From positions 39,959 to 103,958 of the IMG/VR virus record IMGVR_UViG_3300028025_004617: DNA of 64,000 bases. One strand, written 5' to 3'. The DNA comes from a virus. Within the stretch, counting starts at the first letter, position 1. Every line of letters starts with the position of its first letter. A model generated the notes under the pieces. It was given only the letters and a program-made list of their open reading frames with translations. It did no database searches and was not told the DNA's origin. This document shows, one piece after another, positions 27,701-33,207 of the stretch. Position numbers and translations under genes: made by a program.

Positions 27701-29492
27701 TATTTTGTTCTGATACTTTTAAATCATATGGTGGGAACCACATCACTCTACCACCATTTGAACCTCTTTCACAAATTGGTAAATCTTGTACGGTGAATCC
27801 TTTTTGTGTGGATGATTTCCAAGCCAAGTTTTCAATTGAAAACATATATTTTTTTGCTTGTCCGTCTTTTATATTTGTTGAATTTTCAAATGATTTTCTA
27901 CCATTTGACATTGGAGCATAGTTTAAGTTCCACACTCTACTACCTCCACCCATTACACTTCCATCAAACTTTCTTACCATGTTTGTTTTTTTCATGGTAT
28001 CTGTATAGTTAAAGTATGGTCTATCTTTTGTCCATACTCTACAATATTCAACACCACTTTCTTCACCAGAAAATTTGTTTGTGTATTTTACTGCGGAACC
28101 TCTTGACATCATTACCTCACCATCTTTAAAAACTCTACTTGTTTGGTCAATTACGTTTGCCACATGAGAACGCATTTCAGAACCATTAGTCGGTAATGTG
28201 TTTAATAATTGTTGTGTTTTTCCTAAAATTGAATCTTCTCTAAAAACATATTTTGTTGATAGACTATCTTGTAAGTTAGTTTGTTCCCTACCACTATATT
28301 CCTTGTTATGTTCTCCTAATTTATTTTTAGAATTTTTACTATACCAAGTTAGTTTACCGCTGATTTGTCCACCTTCAGTTACATTTTTACTTTTATGAAA
28401 TAACTGAGCAGAAATTTCATCGAACATCAATGAAAGATAATAAGTACTTCTTACTTGATTGTCATTAAAATCACCCATAGCAAATCTTACATCGTTCGCT
28501 CTATCGTCACCAATGTAGGCTTGTCCTGCGGGTGCTTCAACCCCTAATATATTTTTTATACCCTGAGCCGCTTTATCTACAAAACTAAACAATTTTGATG
28601 ATTGCTGTGACCTTGCACTTGTTGTGTAGTTCGGTGCATATCTATTAAATGTTAATGAATCAAACAAAGCCTGTTTAGGTCCTTGTCCCATATATTGTAT
28701 TAATAAATCTGAAGGTTTTCTTGATAATTTTGGTCTTCTTTCAATTCCAATTAATGAACCTAACACTCCCGTAACATCTTGTGCAATTTTACCTAATTCG
28801 GTTTTTGCTTCGGGTCTATAATTTATTGGGTTTCTTGGGTCTGATAAATAATCACCCGGTATTTCACTAAATGGTAATTGTGTTCCCGAAACTGTTTGTA
28901 AAAAATCAATACCTTTACCAATAAGAGTACTTGCAACAGTAATCTTATTATTCATTTCAACCAATGGTTCTCTACCTGTTAATATGTTTAATGCGGTCGC
29001 CGTGTTACCATTTAACGCATCTAACAATCTTACCTTACCATTAATCGCTCTATCTGTATTATATGCTATCCTTGTTAATACAGGTCCCCCTTTATCTTCT
29101 CTTATGTATTTTGCTGCAAATTTAAATAATTCAGATTCGGTATCATACGTTTTTGTCGCCATGATACTGATTAAATTATGTTTTTCCGCTGTAAAATATG
29201 GGGAACCACCATTAAAATATAATGATAGGTTACGTGTTCTTGGTAACGTATCGATATTTTCTTTTATAAAAAAATTAGTTGGTTTGTATACGTTTGAATT
29301 AGAAATTTTAATTAAATCATCTTTTCTATTTTTATCAACTGAACCCGGATCCACATTCGATAGATTACTTAATTTTTGATAGTCATAGTTATCTTTAGTA
29401 AACGTTTGTGGACCATTTGGTTTGTTTAACGTTTTAGCTATGATAAAATCCCTAAATTGTTTGGTTGAGTCAAAATTTAAGTAGCTTGGCAT
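24789..29492 (-). CDS. Large baseplate/tail protein (1567 aa)
   Basis: Not recognised as a whole. Around residues 1100-1200 it reads IRIGDFYHSKIVIRDINITY, then DDSTWDLNPEGIGVQPMIAS and VTLQVSFIGG. This resembles the end of T4 gp48/gp54-type baseplate-tube junction proteins ('W.ln..G..P....v.l.f'). The middle has a coiled-coil stretch (about residues 790-850) and a Pro/Lys-rich linker near KEPGEPEKTYTPKPP. The acidic helical C-terminus runs to the gp53 start 2 nt away. Located between tape measure and gp53, it is likely the platform on which tube and tape measure nucleate. The function is an inference from location plus a weak pattern. Confidence 0.6.
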   Translation of the reverse strand: MPSYLNFDSTKQFRDFIIAKTLNKPNGPQTFTKDNYDYQKLSNLSNVDPGSVDKNRKDDLIKISNSNVYKPTNFFIKENIDTLPRTRNLSLYFNGGSPYFTAEKHNLISIMATKTYDTESELFKFAAKYIREDKGGPVLTRIAYNTDRAINGKVRLLDALNGNTATALNILTGREPLVEMNNKITVASTLIGKGIDFLQTVSGTQLPFSEIPGDYLSDPRNPINYRPEAKTELGKIAQDVTGVLGSLIGIERRPKLSRKPSDLLIQYMGQGPKQALFDSLTFNRYAPNYTTSARSQQSSKLFSFVDKAAQGIKNILGVEAPAGQAYIGDDRANDVRFAMGDFNDNQVRSTYYLSLMFDEISAQLFHKSKNVTEGGQISGKLTWYSKNSKNKLGEHNKEYSGREQTNLQDSLSTKYVFREDSILGKTQQLLNTLPTNGSEMRSHVANVIDQTSRVFKDGEVMMSRGSAVKYTNKFSGEESGVEYCRVWTKDRPYFNYTDTMKKTNMVRKFDGSVMGGGSRVWNLNYAPMSNGRKSFENSTNIKDGQAKKYMFSIENLAWKSSTQKGFTVQDLPICERGSNGGRVMWFPPYDLKVSEQNSAKWEENSFLGRPEPIYTYQNTSRSGTISFKVVVDHPSILNLLVREHFKGMSDEEADNYINAFFAGCEEIDFYDLVRKYTNLDTDDIKRINEYLNAGKEMSTIMKYKYSSEEVEEVVPETGETPTKAPEPFSLALFFPNDIPSKNGKDTTKGEIYSTIQPSYYAQKASLNADALADFTRLSGDTSSDAIQDIKTIFKLEKSKITDFTKAINLQLDKLNTGFEKLNTNYTEFTTKIDNLKKAVSGNTIELAEFKILSSASEVANDDYNFLLGMRRAHSLVLDILTRLKGDTDKIPDFNWPSEEEVKKNAKDGLNDQKLTFSFEKLGYKNNVGKLIINFSTEGENAKGLTNVDPDGRLDCKTVINTKYGLKITTPNAFYCRQTSVKFSAKTLSVQKPPSTQKIKIPKITKEPGEPEKTYTPKPPIDVMKRIITKTLSECYYFKKLEEDSPLAFTSLKEKLKYFHPAFHSTTPEGLNSRLTFLLQCVRPGNTIPIKGIADVNDLNARNTSFGPPPICVIRIGDFYHSKIVIRDINITYDDSTWDLNPEGIGVQPMIASVTLQVSFIGGQGLERPVEKLQNALSSNFFANTEIYDERAQSTATLIDGKPADKFTKEFIAELQKKPEFQLEGDKDNRPKVTQGVYIGSLNDTKIEYNALIDAIFSTTDSYINLYQSSYNEVIKKYGDKISSIFFHNRYKSVTGLTINTSTTTTDIIPLLGATNNVADINFYSEKLKIDLESYINNNDVTTLLGFNKAITSESIDWSNENLRETLKSIVNETIGVIPESSSLKKLEESRNKVIRLFDKVNFLVKNEFDGKINGTEFSSTTLSGFTSTAFYNHYSSIVDYLKNKHGEFNEDLDISFDFVNDTLNDDIFVEIISILLQGKKETITKLYEEISTKEISDKIGEIVDKLIETPKEKKFRMGKFPIKKGNGKIEYNINVTDYIVIDEIKQSLMNVFNEGEVKYGTETFKLT

Positions 29493-29506
29493 TATTTTCT
29501 TTTATA

Positions 29507-29516
29507 TTATAAATAG
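29507..29516 (-). promoter_or_regulatory. Putative late promoter element CTATTTATAA
   Basis: Coding-strand CTATTTATAA lies 14 nt before the ATG of the 1567-aa gene, in the 35-nt gap after the tape-measure gene. Same family as the other TATTTAT elements. Confidence 0.55.
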
Positions 29517-29527
29517 ATTTATTTAGA

Positions 29528-31402
29528 TTATCTTTTAGCGGTTGATGGTGTAGTATACGATTGGGTATCTACGGTATGGAAATCGTTATAGATACTTGCG
29601 TTCTTACCTACTTCTCTCATCCAACCATCAACTAAAGTGTCTCCACCTTTGAATACATATTCGTTTGTTACTTTGACATTTTTATCCATTTGAGTAGACG
29701 CTTCTTTTTGTTTTTTAGCTTCTTCTTCCGCCATTTTTTTAGCATCTTCTTGGGTTACCGCAGCTTTTGGTGTTTCAACTTTACCTGTTTGTTTTTTATC
29801 AGGTGTAACTATACCTTTTATTTCATTATTGATTAAAGTTGCTGCTTTTGGTAATGTTTCTTTTGTTACATCTGCGAAATTTTTAAAATCAATACCCAAT
29901 TTTTTGGCCATCTCTTGAACTTCTCTTGTTCCAGTTAATGCAACTGATTTAACTAAAAAGGATACATCACGTCTAATATTTTCAACGTCACTAGCTTGGT
30001 TTCTAACTATTTCATCAGATGTTAATTTTTTAAATTCGTCTCTATATTGTAATAATAATTCAGCTTGGTTCTTATCTAAATCCTCTAATGCAACTTCATT
30101 TGCCCCAAAACGTTTTTTCAATTCTTCAGATTGTAATTCAATGGTCATTTTACCATTTTTCATCTGAGACATGTTAGTTAAGAATTCCTTATCGGCATCT
30201 TCAATTCTTAAACCAGTTAACATTTCTTTTGCACTTAATCTTTCTTGTGCCGCAATTGCCGTCTTTGTAAGTTCCTTATAGTCCATACCTAAAGACGCAG
30301 CCATCTCTCTCACTTTTCTTAGGTTAACACCCGTAACTTCAAATCTTCCTTGTTCTTGGTTGTATGTTGCTAAACTACTTGCAGCATTAATAATTGAATC
30401 TTGTAATCCCTCAATATTATTTGTTGCCATGTACATTAATTTAAGTGGGTCATTGAAATCTCCAATAGCACCACCTAATACTTGTAAGTTTGCAGATAAT
30501 TCTAATGCACTTTCTGGACTGAATACCTTTTCAGCCACTTGTGAAACCGCGTCCATACTTAATCTAAATTCAATAGATTTTTGGACCATTCTAGTTAAAC
30601 CCTCAATTCCTTTTTGGAATCCGTATTCGTTTAACTTACCTATATTTGTTTGTAAATCTTTTGCAACTCTTTGTGAGTTTAGACCTAATGTTAATGAACT
30701 TTTTCCAGCCTTTTCTACCGCGTCAAATGTACCTTGAGCACCTATACCAACTTTTTCAAAATCAGGTAACATGTTCGTAAGACTCTCCATTGAACCTAGA
30801 TAAGCTTCTCCAACTTCTGCCGCCTTTTCAAATGATTGTTGATTAATTAAATTGAATCTTCCTGATTTATCAACTAATCCCTGAGCAACGTCGGCTAATG
30901 TTTCAAATGAGACACCTAATTGAGCTAATCTTGGTCCTGCATTTGAAATCTCTTCTCTAAAATCTTTTGATAGTTTACCAGTTAAACCGGTTTTAGTATT
31001 GATGTCTTCTAATAACTTTCTTTGGTTATTATATTCATCTGTCATTTGACTTAAACCTGCCTTGAATACATTTTGAGCTATTTGGTCGGGTCCTAATAAT
31101 TTCCCATCAGCACCTGTTGCCATTGCCATGGCACTTGTTGAATTAACGGACTGACTAATATCTTTGTAATATCCCCCACTTTCTTGTCCTTTTAAAATAC
31201 CTGTAGCTGCCTCAATAAATGTTTTAGAACCTGATGTAGTTGGTTTGTTTGAGTTATAGTTTTCTTTCTCTTTCCAAGCCCTTTCATATTCAGTTAAATC
31301 AATTTGTTCATTGTAACTTTTTGCAGAATCTTTTACGGCTCTTTCGTATGCGGCTCTGTCTTTTGATTGACTAGCTAAAGTTTGATATCTTATTTGTCCC
31401 AT
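29528..31402 (-). CDS. Tail tape-measure-like protein
   Basis: The 624-aa protein is almost entirely helical with Ala/Leu/Glu-rich stretches. Examples are ISNAGPRLAQLGVSFETLAD, TFDAVEKAGKSSLTLGLNSQ and LQVLGGAIGDFNDPLKLMYM, which resemble the repeated helical blocks of phage tape-measure proteins. A Lys/Glu-rich segment (KKMAEEEAKKQKEAST) precedes the C-terminus. The gene order tube, chaperone with frameshift extension, this gene is the classic order around tape measures. If it follows the usual length rule (roughly 1.5 angstrom per residue), the tail would be near 90-95 nm, but processing or helical content could change this. Starts 2 nt after a CTATTTATAT element. Confidence 0.7.
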   Translation of the reverse strand: MGQIRYQTLASQSKDRAAYERAVKDSAKSYNEQIDLTEYERAWKEKENYNSNKPTTSGSKTFIEAATGILKGQESGGYYKDISQSVNSTSAMAMATGADGKLLGPDQIAQNVFKAGLSQMTDEYNNQRKLLEDINTKTGLTGKLSKDFREEISNAGPRLAQLGVSFETLADVAQGLVDKSGRFNLINQQSFEKAAEVGEAYLGSMESLTNMLPDFEKVGIGAQGTFDAVEKAGKSSLTLGLNSQRVAKDLQTNIGKLNEYGFQKGIEGLTRMVQKSIEFRLSMDAVSQVAEKVFSPESALELSANLQVLGGAIGDFNDPLKLMYMATNNIEGLQDSIINAASSLATYNQEQGRFEVTGVNLRKVREMAASLGMDYKELTKTAIAAQERLSAKEMLTGLRIEDADKEFLTNMSQMKNGKMTIELQSEELKKRFGANEVALEDLDKNQAELLLQYRDEFKKLTSDEIVRNQASDVENIRRDVSFLVKSVALTGTREVQEMAKKLGIDFKNFADVTKETLPKAATLINNEIKGIVTPDKKQTGKVETPKAAVTQEDAKKMAEEEAKKQKEASTQMDKNVKVTNEYVFKGGDTLVDGWMREVGKNASIYNDFHTVDTQSYTTPSTAKR

Positions 31403-31404
31403 AC

Positions 31405-31414
31405 ATATAAATAG
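31405..31414 (-). promoter_or_regulatory. Putative late promoter element CTATTTATAT, 2 nt from ATG
   Basis: The coding strand reads CTATTTATAT-GT-ATG for the tape-measure gene. If it is a -10-type element, the transcript would begin at or next to the ATG. It lies immediately beyond the stop (31416-31418) of the chaperone's +1-frame extension. Confidence 0.55.
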
Positions 31415-31415
31415 A

Positions 31416-31565
31416 TTATTGTGTGTTTTCCAACTCCATTATATAACCAATATAGTATCGTCTAATATAGACAGGCATAGTTAAAATGTCTCCATATGAG
31501 AAACCTTTCCTGATTAGGTAGTGAATTTCCGATAATTGATTTTTCTTATACTCCGTAGAAAGGGC
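31416..31565 (-). CDS. +1-frame C-terminal extension of the tail assembly chaperone
   Basis: This region is a 49-codon stop-free frame, +1 relative to the 249-aa gene, entered at coding GAC TTT TTT CGC (31564-31575). If the Phe tRNA slips from TTT to TTC, translation continues as ALSTEYKKNQLSEIHYLIRK and then GFSYGDILTMPVYIRRYYIG, ending ENTQ with a TAA at 31416-31418. It has no ATG near its beginning (the first ATG is 30 codons in), no stop, and a protein-like composition. The 'gfsy.dil.mp...r' pattern looks like the C-terminus of T4-type baseplate/chaperone proteins. The fused product would be 292 aa. Production in vivo is inferred. Confidence 0.6.
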   Translation of the reverse strand, partial: ALSTEYKKNQLSEIHYLIRKGFSYGDILTMPVYIRRYYIGYIMELENTQ

Positions 31566-32295
31566 GAAAAAAGTCAACCCCAAACCCAATTCTAAATTGG
31601 ATTTCTTCTCCTGATGGGGTTTTTGCTGTTTGTGTTAGGTCAATTCCTGGCTTATTATCGGATACATATTTTCTAAAATCTTGTGAATCCTTAATTGGCA
31701 TGTTCTCAATGAAATTTCTTGTGTTCATTGGGTCATTAACTCCAGCCACGGATTTAATCATACCTTCAAGTTGTTTTGTGATAATTGGAGCAATTCCATT
31801 ACCATTCCAACTCTTTGCAATTTCTTTTATGTCGTTTTCTTGTTTTTGTGTTAAAAACTTAAATGTTACATCTACTTTGGATTTATTCATAAAATACGAA
31901 TACTCTCCGTTAGAATCTGCTACTAATGTAAATGGTTTAAAATCTAAACTACTTAAATCAATTTCAACTTCAAAGTCTTCGTTTGTTTTTGGGTCAGTTA
32001 ATGTAACTTTATATTCTGAACCAAATGCGGTATTTCTTAAAAATATTAAGATTGCCTCTTTATCCTCCTCAACTAAATCTTCAGTTTGGATATCCTTATC
32101 TAATACCTTTCTTTTTAATAGTTCATTAACTATTGCATTTGTTTGTATTAAATTTGGGGACGCTAATATATTTTCATCCGCGGCGGTTAGGTAAGCAACT
32201 CTTACTGATTTCTTACCATTTGAATAGTGGATACCTCTACTTGGTAATTCCACAACATCATATGCGATTCTAGGGTCAATTCTTAATTCTTCCAT
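31546..32295 (-). CDS. Tail assembly chaperone (T4 gp26-type family)
   Basis: The 249-aa protein begins with DVVELPSRGIHYSNGKKSVR and VAYLTAADENILASPN. This is the 'LPSrG..Y......v.v..LTa.dE..l' signature of T4-like proteins annotated as baseplate hub/tail assembly proteins. EDKEAILIFLRNTAFGSEYK follows. It lies between tube (32397-32885) and tape measure, the position of G/GT-type chaperones that hold the tape measure during tail assembly. The 0-frame ends six codons after a TTTTTTC run with RPFYGV, while the +1 frame stays open for 49 codons (separate entry). A terminator separates it from the tube gene. Confidence 0.75.
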   Translation of the reverse strand: MEELRIDPRIAYDVVELPSRGIHYSNGKKSVRVAYLTAADENILASPNLIQTNAIVNELLKRKVLDKDIQTEDLVEEDKEAILIFLRNTAFGSEYKVTLTDPKTNEDFEVEIDLSSLDFKPFTLVADSNGEYSYFMNKSKVDVTFKFLTQKQENDIKEIAKSWNGNGIAPIITKQLEGMIKSVAGVNDPMNTRNFIENMPIKDSQDFRKYVSDNKPGIDLTQTAKTPSGEEIQFRIGFGVDFFRPFYGV

Positions 32296-32344
32296 GGTAC
32301 AATTTAATCAATAACTATCTTAAAGTAAAGTTTTAAACATAAAA

Positions 32345-32375
32345 AAACCGATACCCATTTCTGGCATATCGGTTT
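32345..32375 (-). terminator. Rho-independent terminator after tail tube gene
   Basis: The 9-bp stem AAACCGATA / TATCGGTTT with a 13-nt loop is followed on the minus strand by a T-run (seven T, 32341-32347). It ends the highly expressed tube message. Some read-through into the chaperone gene is likely, as no strong promoter element lies before 32295. Confidence 0.8.
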
Positions 32376-32396
32376 AATATATGAAAAAATGTAATA

Positions 32397-32885
32397 TTAG
32401 AATACAAGTATACATCTATCCATACGTAAAGTACATTGGATAGTTGCAATTTCATCTCTTGAATAGTCTAATTCACCAAAGTTAATGTCTTGAATAAATG
32501 TTCCTTGAAGAATCCATTTTTCAACAACAACACCTGTTGGGTCTAACATTTCAAGTTCGATGTCTTTTTTATAACCGGCAGCATATCCCATACGACCAGT
32601 AACTGACTCAGCGTGTAAACGGAACCATTCCATTAACGCTTGTGACGCTGATGGTCCAATTGGGTCTTTAAAAGTTACCCTCATGGTATCCCAACTAAAT
32701 TTACCCGCAACATATGTTGAAGTATTTAAAAAAGGAATTTCAGTCGCGTTGATTTTTGCGGATGGTCTAGCCGCTGATGTTACATACCATTCATTGATAC
32801 CCAAAGAAGATGGGAATCTTACAATAAATCGGTTCTGTCTTTTCGGTTCGTAAGGAACCGGCATTTTCATTAGTAAATCTGCCAT
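32397..32885 (-). CDS. 19: Tail tube protein gp19
   Basis: This 162-aa protein matches the length of T4 gp19 and has its pattern: EPKRQNRFIVRFPSSLGINE, WYVTSAARPSAKINATEIPF, WDTMRVTFKDPIGPSASQAL, then LEMLDPTGVVVEKWILQGTF. Hexamers of gp19 stack to form the inner tube through which DNA passes. The gene follows the sheath gene, as in T4 (18-19 order), but it is separated by about 320 nt holding terminators and a structured region. It has its own promoter-like element and terminator, consistent with high, separate expression. Confidence 0.92.
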   Translation of the reverse strand: MADLLMKMPVPYEPKRQNRFIVRFPSSLGINEWYVTSAARPSAKINATEIPFLNTSTYVAGKFSWDTMRVTFKDPIGPSASQALMEWFRLHAESVTGRMGYAAGYKKDIELEMLDPTGVVVEKWILQGTFIQDINFGELDYSRDEIATIQCTLRMDRCILVF

Positions 32886-32921
32886 GTTGTATTTGTTAAG
32901 TTTTTTTGTTATTTTATACTC

Positions 32922-32931
32922 TTATAAATAT
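32922..32931 (-). promoter_or_regulatory. Putative late promoter element ATATTTATAA
   Basis: Coding-strand ATATATTTATAAG lies 36 nt before the gp19 ATG. The longer leader here, against 2 nt at other genes, argues that the element is a promoter rather than a ribosome-binding signal. Confidence 0.55.
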
Positions 32932-32933
32932 AT

Positions 32934-33133
32934 GTTAATTAGAAATAAATTTATTTTTAGGATCGATCTTGATTTTGTGGATTTTTTTTCGTAGTTTTTT
33001 ACAAATCCTCCAGTATTCTAGACCCAGTATAAATAATTAATAAATTTCTAGATTAATAATATAACATATAAATACTAGTATTACTAGTTCCAGATTATAC
33101 TGGGTAAAATAAAACAATATAAATTTTATAAAA
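32934..33133 (-). other. Structured AT-rich intergenic region between sheath and tube
   Basis: No gene is visible in the 322 nt between 32886 and 33207. Beyond the promoter and terminators it holds an 11-bp inverted repeat, ACCCAGTATAA (33022-33032) and TTATACTGGGT (33095-33105). Between the arms are the palindromic ACTAGTATTACTAGT (33074-33088) and another exact promoter-like element, GTATTTATAT on the minus strand (33066-33075). It may be a regulatory leader, a small RNA gene or a protein-binding site; I cannot tell which. Confidence 0.4.
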
Positions 33134-33154
33134 ATTGTTTCCACGTGGAACAAT
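33134..33154 (-). terminator. Second of two tandem terminators after sheath gene
   Basis: A near-palindrome centred on CCACGTGG pairs ATTGTTCC with GGAAACAAT (one bulge). On the minus strand it is followed by TTTTTA. It lies just downstream of the first hairpin, giving back-to-back termination of the sheath transcript. Confidence 0.55.
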
Positions 33155-33155
33155 A

Positions 33156-33185
33156 AAAAAGGGAAGCTTTTCGGCCTCCCTTTTT
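33156..33185 (-). terminator. Rho-independent terminator after sheath gene
   Basis: AAAAAGGGA pairs with TCCCTTTTT, extended by GC after one mismatch; the minus strand then has six T residues. It starts 23 nt past the sheath stop. The A/T arms on both sides would let it work in both directions. Confidence 0.8.
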
Positions 33186-33207
33186 ATTTTTATATCCTCC
33201 TTTTAGA

